A stretch of DNA of 64,000 nucleotides from Medicago truncatula (GCF_003473485.1 NC_053049.1:6262001-6326000), one strand, 5' to 3'; counted from the stretch's first letter, positions 23,158-36,613 are shown. The notes: generated by a model not told the origin, from the letters alone. Made by a program: numbers and translations.

Positions 23158-23992
23158 TTTTTTTTATTTTTATTGAAAAAAAGTTACTTGTGAGTTTAAC
23201 TCAGTTGATATATACGATACATAATATATGCAAGGTCCGGAGTTCGAACCTCGGTCACTAAAAAAAACTGGGCTCCTGGCTCTCTAAAATTATAGTAAAC
23301 CTCAAAATTTAATAACCACCGTCATAGTTGTTTACATATCAGAGATATCACCCACCACGAAATTTTTTTTAATATAGTTTTACAAGTTCTTTTATAGATC
23401 ACCCAGAATCCATTATCACAACTAAGACTCAATAAAGCATCCATAACCAGCTGCAAATTACCTACATAGTGAAGAGTCGTGATGCACTAGATAATATGCT
23501 TAGAGCACATATGAGCCCTCTAATTGATCCAACATTCGCCTGATCATTGAGACATAAGGGCAAAAAAACATAATTATTTCGAGGGTCTAGTAATAGGACA
23601 GTTCACACCACAATAAGGTACACACTCTCATTCAGAGAAATCTTCTCAAAGCACATTGAAACTTAACAGACTTGTTCAAGTCTAGATTAAAAATGGTGGA
23701 ATTATGATCATTTAGTTAGAAATCAAAGTGAATAAATATAGTATTGTACAAAAGAAATAGGAAGGATATAAGGGAAAAAAATAAATGAAACCTGAATAAC
23801 ACCCTCTTAACTAATTAATCAAAACAAATTTGATGGAATTCCAATACAAATAGTATCAGATCAGATGAGTTTGATCTCTAATTGTTAAAATATAAAAGTT
23901 TAATAAAAATAAAAAAAAAAGAAAATCAAAACTTTTCCAAGAGAAGAAAAAAAAAATCCCAGATGATTTAACAGAGAACAAAAATTAACTCA
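23158..23992. other. Intergenic flank of eIF4A with a SINE
   Basis: A short SINE lies at about 23184-23267. The remainder up to the eIF4A stop is AT-rich 3' flank; parts resemble the flanks of the other eIF4A-like copies. No gene is seen. Confidence 0.5.
23184..23267 (+). repeat. tRNA-derived SINE (short)
   Basis: Box A-like TGAGTTTAACTCAGTTGA and box B GGAGTTCGAACCTCGG are followed by an A-run near 23259. It is close in sequence to the copy at 10403-10512, in the opposite orientation. Confidence 0.65.
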
Positions 23993-26577
23993 TCAGAGCA
24001 AATCAGCAACATTTGATGGCAGCTCCTCTATAGTCACATTGTAGAATTTCTGAATATCAGCCAACATTCTAGCATCTTCTCCTGTTACAAAGTTAATTGA
24101 AACACCTTTTCTTCCAAATCGCCCACTACGACCTATACGGTGGAGATAGTTTTCAGGTTGAGTTGGTAGATCATAGTTTATGACCAAAGATACCTGCTGC
24201 ACATCGATACCACGGGCCAAGAGGTCGGTGGTTATGAGAACTCGAGAAGAGCCAGACCGAAACTCACGCATGATGATATCCCTAGTGTTCTGGTCCATGT
24301 CACCATGAGTGGCTGAGACTGTATGATCTCTGCTTCGCATCTTATCCGTAAGCCAGTCCACTTTCCGCCTGGTATTCACAAAAATGACACTTTGAGTGAT
24401 GGCGAGAGTCTCGTAGAGGTCGCACAATGTCTCAAGCTTCCATTCTTCCTTATCGACATTGACATAAAACTGCTTGATACCTTCAAGGGTCAGCTCGTCA
24501 CGCTTTACGAGGATTCTCACTGGCTTATTCATGAACTTCCTAGTAATCTCAAGGGCTTCAGGTGGCATTGTAGCAGAAAATACTCCAACCTGAATTTTGC
24601 CTGGCAGTTGCTGGAAGATGTCATAGATCTGCAACACCAACAAAAGTTTTCACAATGTCATGTAAGATGGAACATAAACTTTTAGCTAGACATGGCTGCA
24701 TTAAGATTCAGTTAGTAAAGCACGCTTCTTTTGCATTTTATAAATAAATGAATGAATAAATAAAGAAAAAGGAAAACTAATTATGCGGTTCTATATCTTT
24801 TTTTTTTTTTTGGGTAACAAATTAGTCTTTTTTATCTTCTTTGTTTTAAATTTTAGTCCTTTATCTTTGAAAACATGTACACGGTTTTCCTTTTTTCAAT
24901 TTTCCGTTCAAAAACCATTCACATGGCCACTAATGGGTGATTTTGTATGCACTAATAGGATAATATCCCCTTAATCTCTCCTGATTTGTGATTTATGCCT
25001 TCTCCCCTGCTTTCCTTTAACACAAATCCTAATTGAGAACTCAGAAATTGGAGGGAAATGCAAGTCCCTGTGGGATATGTAACTCACGTCGTTACAGCTG
25101 CCTCATCCATGTAACACACACATCGCTATCACTTTATGAATGGAAAATGGAAGAAAGGAAAACCTTGTGCATGTTCAAAAATATAAAAGACTGAAACAGT
25201 GGGGGAAGATAAAGAACGGCGGCGACATTTTGACTAAATAAAAAAAAAATAAAAAAATAAAAAGGAAATCCATGCTTCACCAAGCTACCACGACACTGTG
25301 TTTACAAACAATGGAATAAGTAAAGTCAAAAGGTGGAAAATGAGCATATTGACGTACCTGATCCTTGAAACCACGTGAAAGCATTTCATCAGCTTCATCC
25401 AGAACAAACATCTTTATGCACTCTGAGCGTAGAGACTGCCTCCGCAACATGTCAAACACGCGCCCTGGAGTTCCAACGACAGTGTGAACACCAGCTTGGA
25501 GAATGCGCTGATCCTCACGAACACTTGTCCCACCAACACAAGCATGGACCTTAACACCAAGAAAATCACCAAGAGCACGCATAACTTTCTCAATTTGTTG
25601 AGCTAGCTCCCTTGTTGGGGCCAAAACCAAGGCCTGGCACTGAACTAATCCATAATCAAGCTGCTGCAAAATTCCAGAGCAGAATGTTGCTGTCTTCCCA
25701 GTTCCAGACTGAGCCTGTTGAATCACATCCAGACCTTTGCAGAAAGGAACAATTCCCCTTTGCTGGATCGCAGAAGGCCTCTCAAAACCTTTCAAAACAA
25801 GGTAAAACATGACACACATGATTTCATGATAACTGTAGCAACTAGCAAGAGTAATATTTATTTTTAACATATATATTATTGATGCCTTCATGAAAGATGT
25901 ACTCATTTTTAGAACATTAAAAATTTTAGAAACTTAGTTGATTCAATACATTTGTCCATTTTATTATTTCTCTTCTAGCCGGTAAATAATTTGAAACACA
26001 GTTATATCTAAAATAGTTGATTCAATCACATTACCATTGCAATATAATTACAAAATAATAATATTACATTTTACTAGAAGTGATTAGTATTAAAGTTTTG
26101 TCAAAAGATCTTGAAGAGTTGGTTGCACCAATAAATTATAGGGGCTTTATAATTTCAACAGTGAGAATACATCAAATATATCAAAAGTCAAAGCACATTA
26201 GATCCAATCCAGATTCTAGAGTGTGAACCTTGCTTACTGAGCTACCATAATAAGAATAAGCACTTAAAATAAGGTGGTCAATTTTCCAGTACATACCGTA
26301 AGCATATATGCCTCGCAGAAGATTTTCTTGCAGCCCCATTGCATCAAAGCTATCATATACTTCATCATACGAGGTGAAGAATTCTTGCCCATCAGTGGCA
26401 AGCCTGTGATGTTAATGTACAAGACGTCAAATTACAGGGAAAAAAAAAGGTACGTGAATAACAAATTCAATCATAATTATAGTAAAGAATATGAAGCACA
26501 GAAACACACAGTTCATTCATCTTAGAGTCATAATGATTAGCATCAAATTGTGATCCTTCTGGAGCCAAACCTGCCAT
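23993..26577 (-). CDS. Eukaryotic initiation factor 4A (DEAD-box helicase)
   Basis: Four coding exons are predicted: 26510-26577, 26297-26403, 25358-25788 and 23993-24628. All have GT-AG borders and give 413 aa, the usual eIF4A length. The start reads [20 protein letters not shown]. Motifs present: Q-motif around residues 60-68, AQSGTGKT 84-91, PTREL 116-120, DEAD 189-192, SAT 220-222, ARGID in motif V, and HRIGRSGR 365-372. The protein is the ATP-dependent RNA helicase of the cap-binding eIF4F complex, which unwinds 5' leaders for ribosome scanning in the cytosol. A non-coding first exon (about 27752-27848) and a 5' UTR intron ending TTTGTAG precede the ATG. No damage is seen. This is the only complete member of the local family and probably the parent of the other three. 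Confidence 0.95.
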
Positions 26578-27751
26578 CACTACAAAAAAACAAAACTTTA
26601 TGATAAGAAAAATAAAAAGAAAACTCATAAATCCAGCTAATCAAGCAAAACAAAAACAGATTATAAATTTTTTGTTTTTGAACAAGCAGATTATAAATTT
26701 GTCTTAAAATTCGTTCAAGGAGAACACGACAAACAACATAACAAGAACACGAATAGCTTGAAAATATTTTACTGTGGACAAAACAAATATGCATATCTTA
26801 CGAGCTTTTGCTATTGTTCTTCACTTAAAATATTCATAACTACCCATAATTTTCTGAAATCCATAATATCTGTCTCAAGTTTGTTATAACCGCAAAAATT
26901 GTATTTTAAGTGAACAACAGAAAAAACACCTAATGTAATGCACCTATCTTTTGTCCATTCAAGTTTCAATAAAACCACTTCCTTTCCTGAACCATAAGAC
27001 ATATAACGGAAGTGACAAGTATGCAATCCACACAAGAAGAAATGCAAACACTAAACATGTGTTTCACTTCAACATCAACAAAATACATATAAAAGGACAA
27101 AAAAGGATACATACATTATTACATTACAAAAACAAATCATTATGACTCAAATATCCTACTTAGCACACTCCACCAAGATTCATTATAACAGTACCAAAAT
27201 CAAAGGATAACTAGAGCAAAAAGAAAAAGTAATTATTCAAATCCTAACAGCTAAGTTCATATTGAGTACAATATAAAGGCATGCAAAGTAACCAAATAAC
27301 AGATCAATAAATTAGTCATTTTTAAACAGACACGTGGACTCTGCAGAACTGACACTTCTGATCGAAGATGAGTACCGTGTCCAACACTAACAAATGTGAT
27401 TACATTTAATTAAATTATTTTCTCAAATTATTATCAGCGTCGACGTATCAATGTATTGTCAATGTCCTATGTCAATGCTTCGTAGCATGTGGATACTTTG
27501 TAACTATAACATTACAACAAAAATCTAACAAACATTCACCACCCCAATAACCCAACAAATCTAAACACATGAATTTATGTCTAAAAACTGAAAAAACAAC
27601 ATAAAAACAAATAAATAGATGATGGGTCGGTGAAAAAATGAAAACTTTGAATGAAAAAAATTCAGATCAACCACAGATTCATAATAGTACATAGTAACTA
27701 ATATGCGATATTCGAGGAAATTATATAAAAGAAGAAGAAAACGAGAAAAAC
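26578..27751 (-). other. 5' UTR intron of eIF4A
   Basis: The minus strand has a donor AACCAG|GTTTTT at 27752/27751 and an acceptor TTTGTAG just before TG-ATG at 26579. A long leader intron is common in plant eIF4A genes and often raises expression. No other gene is seen inside. Confidence 0.7.
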
Positions 27752-27871
27752 CTGGTTAAGAGTATTGAAAAGTTGAGAGAATGGAACACGGAGTGAAGGA
27801 ATGAAGAGAAAGCGAAAGGGGAAACTCCTCGGATCGGAGTTAAAGAGACACGAATGAGAATGAAAGGAGTT

Positions 27872-27879
27872 TTTATATA
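27872..27879 (-). promoter_or_regulatory. TATA box of eIF4A
   Basis: TATATAAA on the minus strand lies about 30 bp upstream of the CT-rich start of the inferred leader exon (about 27848-27752). Confidence 0.6.
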
Positions 27880-28188
27880 TTCGAAAAAAGGTAAAAGGAA
27901 AGTGATTAATTAATTATGACTTTCCACGATTACCCTTCCCATGGCCATGCCCATGATCCCTTTATAAGATGATCTTTAATAATATTTTTTTAAAATTTTG
28001 TTTTGGGAAAAAGATAAAATTTAAATTAATTTTAATAAAAGATAAATATAGTTTGTTAAGATTTAAAATTCATAAATATCTATTATTTTGATTTTGTTCA
28101 AAATTAAAATTTATAAGAATATATAGTTTTAAACTTACATGCGTATTATTCAAAAAAAAAAAAAAAACTTACATGCGTTTAAATTGTT

Positions 28189-28552
28189 AGAAAATTGCTT
28201 TTCTAACATAGAAAACTTCACAATGACACAAGTAAAATAATTAAATGCCCCCAACGGTAGTTAACTACCGCTGGAAAAATCGGCAACAGTTAACTGCCGC
28301 TGGACCCAACGGTAGTTAACTACCGCTGACTAGCTAGCTTGTTTCATCCTTTTACCAACTTGTTGAAGTGAAGTGCAACACTCCTTCATTAACTAAAGAA
28401 ATGGTGCTGTGTCCCATCCATCTCAGATCACCCAAACTGCAGCGGCAGTTAACTGTTGTCGGTTTCTCTAGCGGTAGTTAACTACCGCGGGGGACATTTA
28501 AGTATTTTACTTGTGTCATTGTGAAGTTTTCTATGTTAGAAAAGCAATTTTC
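28189..28552. mobile_element. Mutator-type fold-back MITE with palindromic arms
   Basis: Perfect terminal inverted repeats begin GAAAATTGCTTTTCTAACAT and extend about 50 bp almost unbroken, then more loosely to about 120 bp. A 9-bp target duplication AAATTGTTA (28180-28188 and 28553-28561) indicates the Mutator superfamily. Each arm holds copies of the palindrome CGGTAGTTAACTACCG. Length 364 bp, no coding capacity. Confidence 0.85.
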
Positions 28553-28561
28553 AAATTGTTA

Positions 28562-31280
28562 ACCAACGTAGATGCAAAAAAATGGGTGGCTAATGGGCCG
28601 GATATTTTGTGTTGGATCCAACCTCAAAAGTTAGCCCAAAATGCATTCATTTTTTGAATTCTGCTCTTCTCCCACCATATTTTGCAACAAGATTTTCATA
28701 TATACCATTGCGTGAGTTAAGTCACGATGCATAACTTAACTCACGCACCATATAAGTTTTGTGTGACTTAAGTCACGCGACGGTGGTCAGTTTTTCAACC
28801 TATTCTATCATTCCCACCTATAAATACTTCCCTATTTCCTCACACCATATCATTTTCTCTCCCTCTCACTCTCTCCCTCTATTTTTATTTTTTTTTCTTC
28901 AATAGTCTCTAGTCACTTGGGGTAAACGGTGGTCAGTTTTGAGGTAAATGGTGAGTAGCCAACTTGGAGGAATTGATCAATCCTTGGGATAAAATTAAAT
29001 TTGCTTCTTTTTACCCCAAAAACTTTTTACCGTCGGTAAAAAAATCTTCTTGGGATATAAAAAGAATCAGATTTAAATTTAGCCCAAGTGTTGATGATGT
29101 ATTTTCTCCAAGAAGGCTGCTCACTATTTACCCCATGATTGATCACTATTTACCCCAAGAGGGTAAAAAGAAAAGGGAAATGTTAACCGGTGCCCCCGGG
29201 AAACTGGTTAAGGAAACAAATATAGTAGCTTTTGCATCGAAAACTGTGTAATCAATTTTTCAAAAGTCAAAAAAGTATTTTTTTGATTTAATTTTTCCTC
29301 TTTTAGATACCTTAACCAGTGCCCTACCGGTTAACACAACTCAAAAGAAAATAAGTAGATTTAGTGAATTTGAATAAATGTATCAATTATTGTACGAATT
29401 CTATTAATAAAATAAGATTTTGTTATATGTATTAATCTTGTTCATTTCATTTTATTTATATTTGCTTTTATTTTCCTATTTTGTATTTAATGAATAAATC
29501 CGAATAAATATTAATTTAGTTCATTTATTTTTATTTATATTTGTATTTATTTAATGAATAAATTCAATTAAACATTTATTTTAAGTGCATAAATAAATTA
29601 AAATAAAGCAAATAAATAATTTAGAATAACGTAAATAACTTAATTTGAATAAAGTAAATAAATAAATTAGAATAAAGTGAACAAAGAATTTAGAAAATAA
29701 ATAAATAAGAATAAAGTGAACAAATAAATTAGAATAAAGTAAATAAAATAATTTGAATATAATAAATAAAAATAAAAAAAGTGATTTAAGTCACTCACAA
29801 ATTTTTACACTTGCGTTAGTTAACTAACGCAAGGGTAGTTTACGTATTTCAGCTGGGTGCGAGCGAAACTCTGGAAGAAGAGCATAATTCTCGTTTTTTT
29901 TGCCATGACCCATATAAAAATGGGGTGGGGCTAGGGCTTCGGCCCGGCCTACTATCAATATTTTCATTTGATTGATCTTAAAAAACACTATTTTTTGTAG
30001 TAACTAATATAAAAAAAAATATACATAAAAAAGATAATAAATTAAAAAAAAAAAACTAAAACAGGTCAGTTTATGTATTTTACTTGTGTTTTTAGGAAGT
30101 TTATGATGTTAAAACAACAATTGTCCAAATCAGGCCTCTCACCCGGTGGCTCTAGAATATTGTGGCCCCATTACAAATGGATTGAACCGGATTGAATCAG
30201 TCTATGTAATCGGGTCTCTCAGACCGGATTAGGCTAGGCCGAACCAACCCATTTGACATCTCTATATATGATAGATAGCTGGTCTCTTAAAATAGATTTT
30301 CCTATTTCAAAGGATTAGTCTTAACTTTCAATTGCAGATATGTTGAGTTATCAAAAAATCTAAAATCATTAATGGTGAGCCAACCATGATACGTCCTAAA
30401 AAATGTGATAGAAGAAGGTCTTCAACTTGTCGAGGTATCAACAAACCATGTGATTTTGATCATTCAATATTAATCTACAATGCATGTTACGTACAGTTTC
30501 AATGATTCTACTACCGCTGAAGCTATGACTCATTTGCATCTTAATTAGTTCTGCATCTAAACACCATCAGAGTGATTTTGTTACATGTGCTCTCTCGTTA
30601 ATGAATGCTAAACAAAGACTGTATACTAGGGAAAAATTGTTGAAGTCATCAATAGTAATTTTAAGTGTTTTGAACATGTTTGCAAGCTTTCCTTGTTCCT
30701 CTTAACACGCACTTTAGTGGGTTTGGATTATTTATGCTATAATCGTTTTTTTAATTTCAAAAATCACTCAATTTTGAGAGATCAAATTTTATTTTTATTT
30801 TTTACAAAAATCACAAACTAGTTTTGAAACTGGACTATGTTGCTGGTTGGTTCAACCATTGTTGTTTATATCAATCACTTAGAGCTGAATGTACTGTGTT
30901 GAACCGCAATTCTTCAACCACTTACTATGATTGAACCAATTCGAGCATAGTTTAAACAATTGAACTATAACTTTTTTTTTAGGGGACCAATTGAACTATA
31001 ACTTGAAGATCGAACCGGTTCAATTTCCATCCGGTAATGAAAACATTGAAAAATACAATTAAGTCTTAAATTTTATACTGCTTCCACTTTGGGTCCAATA
31101 TCCAAACAAGATTTATCTTAAAAGAAAAAAAAGCTCAGTCATACATGAGTTTCCCTACTAAAGGAATTTGATAAAAACATCCCCCAAAAAAGTTGTCAAC
31201 ACCATTTACTGGACTACAAATTTTTACATATCAAATGCAAAATCTAACTGAATCTATTTATCAATCTTGCATTGACCATC
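28562..31280. other. Intergenic DNA rich in palindromes and MITEs
   Basis: An inverted repeat (gcgtgagttaag / cttaactcacgc) lies at about 28710-28748. A perfect 24-bp palindrome lies at 29810-29833. An AT-rich stretch of short 'aataaa' units lies at about 29390-29770. The ends near 28658 (gaattctgctcttct) and 29888 (agaagagcataattctc) are inverted and may bound one element of about 1.2 kb. A MITE at 29181-29336 lies inside it. From 29900 to 31280 I see nothing beyond scattered repeat-like text. Confidence 0.45.
29181..29336. mobile_element. MITE of the 'TAACCRGTGCCC' family
   Basis: The termini TGTTAACCGGTGCCCCCGGG and, reverse-complemented from the right, TGTTAACCGGTAGGGCACTG are clear inverted repeats. 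Length 156 bp. Related elements are at 12335-12487 and 45011-45174. Confidence 0.75.
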
Positions 31281-34200
31281 TTAAGCCCATTTGATAGTTT
31301 CGCCTCGCAAACCTGCATAAATAGACCCACAAGATCAATGGTTAAAATTGAGAATCATGCTATTTGATTTCACTAACAAGTAGAAAAGAGTATTTATCTA
31401 CATTACATTGTTCATAAACTTGTTCAGCTAGCAATAACATCGCATCATTTCCTTCAGCCATGCGTGAGAATTTTTCCGTCTCCTTGACTGCCTCAGTTGC
31501 CAGATATGATTTGTTTTCAGTTTCAGCAATTATGTATGCTGCAGTTTCAGCTGCTTCCTTCAGCATATCATCAGAGTCTGATGATTGCCGTTTCGGCCTG
31601 ACCATCTTTCGTTTTGGTGAAGGTGATGGCTTGGCCTCCTTTTGTTTTGGTGAAGGTGATTTTTTCACTGACAAAGCTTCTTTTATCTTGAAACAGTTTT
31701 GTTCCTGCAGATGGTAAAAAATTGGAAAAAGAAGAAACAAATAAACAAACTTCAAGATATTTTAGTTTAAGAGCGCAGAGTCTCTGTGGCAAGGTTGGCC
31801 CAATGGAAGCACAGGAACATCTATTTAGGAGAGTTATAGTCCTGACAATGGAAGCTAGCAATGGTGATAATGTTGCGTGTAAAAACATTGGAAAGAGTGA
31901 TTATGATGGAAGAGAGCAAATGACAGCCTCTACTTGCAGGAAAATCCCTCACCCAAGATCCTTACAATAACAGAGCCACTACACAGCAGAGGCACTACCC
32001 TCTTTCAAAGAATTCAAAGGTCTAACGAATATGATGGATTTTAAAAAGACCTTATCGCCTGTGCATGTTGAAAAGTTTCTGGTGGGAAACCCTCTCGCCA
32101 ATTGCCAAATCAATGTCCTATGATAGCACTAAGCAGATTGCAAAAACATCCAAATCACCCACACAACTATACCTATAAATTTCCCGATTAACCAAGAGAT
32201 CTTGAACACATAATTGTAGTGAAAAGAGCGATGATAGACTAATAAGCTTGAACCAGGGTGACTTCTAGAGCAACAGAATGTGACTGCAAAGACGCTAGAA
32301 AATACAAAGGAAAATACAAGTGATCGTGTATTTTACTTTTTTTTAGAAAAAGAATCGGCAATCAGTTACTATCTAAGTATTAAAGCCAAGTCAACCAAGC
32401 AACATGCTTTAACAATAAATCCAAGTAAAATACACGTTCAAATATTAAATACGAGCAACTATGATGTATATCACGTAAGCATCAACAGATGATTAATTTA
32501 CCTTTTCAAGCTTCCCATGACCCACAAGCATCCTCAACCTTGCCTTCAGTGACTTTTTGAAATTTTGAGGAACCTGATGTTTTTGCTGCGGCAATATATG
32601 TGATAATGATTACTTATCAAAGTCTAAAAATGAAAAAATCATGTAGAATACTCAATACAAACAAACAACTTACACAATTGACATTCCATATAAACTAGTT
32701 TTCCAAGTTACATCAAGGAAAATTATATGCATTACCATTCATTCTAGTAGTTGATATGTAAAATTTTAATTGCATAATCTCAAAAAACAGGGTATTTCAA
32801 ACCAACTCACAAAATGGTATAGTATGTATACTGTCAAATGTATGAAAACATTAAAAGCATTAAAGAGCTTCATCTAACCTCAATGAAACTAGCAATGGCA
32901 ATTACGTCGGATCCATTAGTATCCTTTAATGTAGACAGAGCTTCGTAAATCATGACATCATACCTGATAAAAGGAACAAAAGTACCAATAACCTAATATA
33001 ATCTGATATATTAATTGACTGAACAAATATCATGTCATGTTAAAATTCTCCATCAAATTAATAGCAAAAGAACTAATTGATAATCACTAGTCAGCTAGAA
33101 ATCTTGTTCAGTGTAAACTATAACTGAAAATATTCTCATTTCATCCTGTCATTACATGTACATCTATAGGCTCGATTTAAAAACCTTTTACCCCCTTAAG
33201 GATCAGTCTGATTGTCACATATATGAACTAAAAATTTAATTGAATTTGATGAAATAGGATTGAGAAAAGATTCATACGAATTACAAAAATTTTGTTTCAT
33301 AAGGGTGATTAATTAATGAGTGTAAAGATCCATCGTTAGTCACAACGATATATCTCATTTCAGAATCGAACAGCTGACCAATACCAGTACAAATGATGCT
33401 CTAATTGCTTCCTTCTACCCTTTTAACTACACATTTATAATACTGACAGGACTCTCAACAAACACCTATCATGCCCAGGACTACGATTACCGGACATCCA
33501 ATGAATGTAAAGAACCATCACTAGTCACTATCATATATTTCATATCAGAATCAAACCGTTGACCATCCCAGTAGAAAAACAATGCTCTAATAGCTTCCTT
33601 CCAGCATTTTAACTACAGTCATGATATTTACAGGACTCTCAACACACCCCTTTCACGCCCACGTCTACAACAACCAAAAATCTAGAGAGTGACTTGAATG
33701 AGCCTATAGGCTATAGCAGGTGGTCCAAGATAATGTTGTCAAATAGCAGCTATAGATGAGCTATACTGCTATAGCGTAGTGGAATTTGTTGTACACACAA
33801 CTATTGTTCTCCGATACAGTATTTAATACAAAATCTTGTCAAATAGTAGTTAAAGTGACGCTACAGCACTATTGCATAGCAGAAATGTAACAATACACTA
33901 TTTTCCGCTATCCACCATTGACAACATTACTCCAATAGATCTTGAATAGACTCTGATACCGCCTCTACAAAACCATCTTAAAAGGAGAGGGATATCTCTC
34001 ACTTATAAATATACTTTTACGACATATCTCATCCAATACAGGACCCTGACTCAACAATATTTGATTTTTATTTTGCCAATTTACCTAGTAACCAACCCAT
34101 ACTCAAATAAACACACACACAAAAGGGGAAATTGTGGAGACCCACAATAAAACCCAGACACCCACATAAATATCGTCACAACCAAATCACTATGTTGTAA

Positions 34201-34895
34201 CAATATGGACAAGCTCTCGACAACAATTATATCATGAAAAATACAATTTGACTAATTTTTTATTTTTTTTGGAGTTAACCCTCCGGTTTTCAGGGAATGG
34301 GACCCTGGTATTCAGAGTTCAGCCAGAAAGTAAGTAAAGTCTGACAAAGAATTATTCCACCAAGAAATCAAACTCAGGTTCTAACAATTCGTCATTGGCG
34401 GAACTTATAACATGAATATAATTTTTTTATTACTGTGAATAATATATAAGAATTAAAATACCTAGGTGTGTTGTTTTTAACAACATCTTGTTCAATTTGA
34501 AGAGGAGGAGGAGGAGGAGGAGGAACATTGTTAACAACATCAGAAGAAGGAAGAGCAACAGTTTGATCAACAGCAGCACCAGAAGAAGAAACAGGAGCAG
34601 GAGAATCAGGTTTGCACTTGGGAAACTTAGGAACTTGACTAATATTATTCACATTCATATTCCTCCATTTATCCTAAACAAACCAAGAAATATTAAAAAT
34701 AAAAAATAAAAAAAATAAAAAATGAAAACCCAAAAGTAAGCTAACCTTGAGGTCGATGTTGGAACGAGAAGTGAGTAAAGGACCAAACTGAGGATCAAGG
34801 AGAATGGCCTTCCATTTACCAGGGCCATGTGTTTCGATTCCAGCGATAAGAGCGTCTTCTTCTTCATTCGTCCATTTCAGCTTTTGATTTCCCAT
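31281..34895 (-). CDS. TRB / single-Myb-histone telomere-repeat-binding protein
   Basis: Six exons join in one frame: 34746-34895, 34462-34673, 32879-32963, 32502-32585, 31407-31704 and 31281-31312, giving 286 aa. Residues 5-57 form the N-terminal telobox Myb domain (W8, W28, W53, with LKDKWRN). A Pro-rich linker (a run of seven P) follows. Residues about 119-180 form a linker-histone H1/H5 globular domain ([15 protein letters not shown], then [12 protein letters not shown]). Then come two SPSPK repeats with basic residues and an Ala/Glu-rich helical tail (about 205-275), likely a coiled coil. Members of this plant-specific family bind telomeric repeats and promoter teloboxes and work with PRC2 in the nucleus. 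Length and domain order are typical. The large second intron (32964-34461) contains a tandem repeat and a MITE. The start is the first ATG before the Myb domain. Confidence 0.9.
33315..33670. repeat. Tandem duplication of about 190 bp in TRB intron 2
   Basis: Two diverged copies (about 33315-33480 and 33505-33670) share 'tcagaatc.aac.g.tgacca', 'gctctaat.gcttcctt' and 'caggactctcaaca'. On the minus strand there is a box-B-like GTTCGATTC, so a SINE origin is possible but not shown. Confidence 0.5.
33731..33929. mobile_element. MITE in TRB intron 2
   Basis: Perfect 12-bp inverted ends TAATGTTGTCAA / TTGACAACATTA enclose 199 bp rich in 'atagc' and 'gctat'. It is non-coding. The superfamily is uncertain. 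Confidence 0.6.
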
Positions 34896-36613
34896 TATTA
34901 TTCAATAAAACAATAAGCGCTTCTTTTTCGCTTACTGTCTTGTCTTTCATCAGACACATTCACCCACTTCGCACGGATGTTTGGTTTTTCCCCTAAATAT
35001 TACTTTTGCTTTTTTATGTCAAAATATTTTTTAAATTATGAAAAAAAAAATAAAAAAAACAACCAATGTTATTCTCCTCTGTTGAATTATTTTCATATAA
35101 TTTATATAATTAGTTCCATTTCTATCAAGATCAAAATTAATTTTGACATGTTTATTTATTTTCGAGTAGAATCAAATTTTTCCTAAACAAAAAAGTAGAA
35201 TCAATTTTGTCCTTATTTGAAGTTAGGATTTGTGATCTTGTTTTTTAAAAGAAAAATGTTTATGTTTTTTCATTAATAGTAAGAGTAGTAATTTCTTTTG
35301 AAGGAGTAGTAAGGTAGTAATATAAAGTGGTAAATTGAAATAAGTAGTTGAACTAAGTAACTTGACTATCACCGCTAAAGCATGAACAAATATGATAAAT
35401 TATGTGTTCAAACACATTAGATAATTTGTGAACAAATGATTGAATGTACGCGTAAAGTAAATTTGTATAATTTGAATCTTATTCTAATCCATACTTGCTC
35501 CGGTCATTATTATAAGCAAAAGTTGAATTTTTAGGTTTATTTAATAAATGATGTATGTGACCTATATATAGATCATATATTTCATTTATTGAATGAATCT
35601 AAAAAAATGAATTTTTGCTTATAATAGTGACCAGAGGGAATGTTAAAGATTGTTTCATGGTCCCGAGGGAGTATTAAAGATTGTTTCATGATCTTTTTAA
35701 TTTAGAGGTTGTATTCAATTAAGATTCTAATGTATTTGGGTATTCTAAGACATAATTTAAATAAGTCCGGTGGTATTTAATAAAGAATCTTTTTATTTGT
35801 AGCTTAAGTATTCAATCATATTTCAATTTGAAAAGAATGTTTAATAAATTAGATTTTGATGGATTGTTACGAAAATGGGTGATATTAGCTTTAGATGACA
35901 TTCGTGACATTGTGTCTTTTTTTTTTAAGGAATTCGTGACATTGTATCTATCTCTTTTTAATCAATATTCTCTCTCATCTAAATAATTTATTTGAATTAT
36001 TCATCAACTATTCTTTCTCATCTAAAATGTACTAATGTCACCAATGTCTTCGAAAACTATATCACTCAAGTAGAACTGTTCATGTGGATCTTATATCTGT
36101 AGTAAACAAAAATTATGTTTTAAATTTACTTATGGTCCCCTAAACATCTTGATCGTGCAATTTTAGTCTTACTTCTTATTTTTTATTTTTTGAAAGTTTT
36201 CGGTCACCTAAGTTTCCCCTTTCTAATTTGGCAGCATCTCCGTTTTCCTCCAAATATACATTGAAGTGGTACACCTAATTACTATGGAACCAAACTCAGT
36301 GCAAACATGACTTTCTATTAAAATAAAAATGCAAATAAATGAAAGACTATATATTTTGTTCTTATAGACCAATAATGTGACATGAAATAAACTATTTTAC
36401 AAGATAGATGTTTTAGGCCACCACCTTACAAACCATAAATACAACACTGCATATATAAAAGCATAAGTACTTACATTATTGTCATATTAACAAGCAAGCA
36501 ATCAAACACACATCATAATTATACATAAGTGATGTGATAAGGAATTGAAATTCCCTCTTTCACACAAATTATTTAAAACCCTAACCACAATTATTCACAA
36601 TAAAGCAATACTC
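34896..36613. other. Intergenic DNA between TRB and LOX-A
   Basis: This is the TRB promoter side (CT-rich near 34920-34950) followed by AT-rich DNA with a Stowaway-type MITE at about 35490-35641. The last 80 bases are the LOX-A 3' UTR. No gene is seen. Confidence 0.55.
35490..35641. mobile_element. Stowaway-type MITE
   Basis: The left end gctccggtcattattataag and the right end cttataatagtgaccagagg are inverted copies. About 150 bp, non-coding. Confidence 0.7.

Noticed and set aside
29390-29770. CRISPR-like or satellite array of 'aataaa' units
   Set aside because: The units vary in length and sequence without defined spacers, and the host is a plant; it is simple AT-rich repeat DNA.
34260-34395. 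Another SINE in TRB intron 2
   Set aside because: A box-B-like 'gaaatcaaactc' is present, but neither a box A, a tail nor a target duplication could be found.
34488-34709. Arginine-rich protein on the plus strand
   Set aside because: It is the antisense reading of the Pro-rich linker of the TRB gene.
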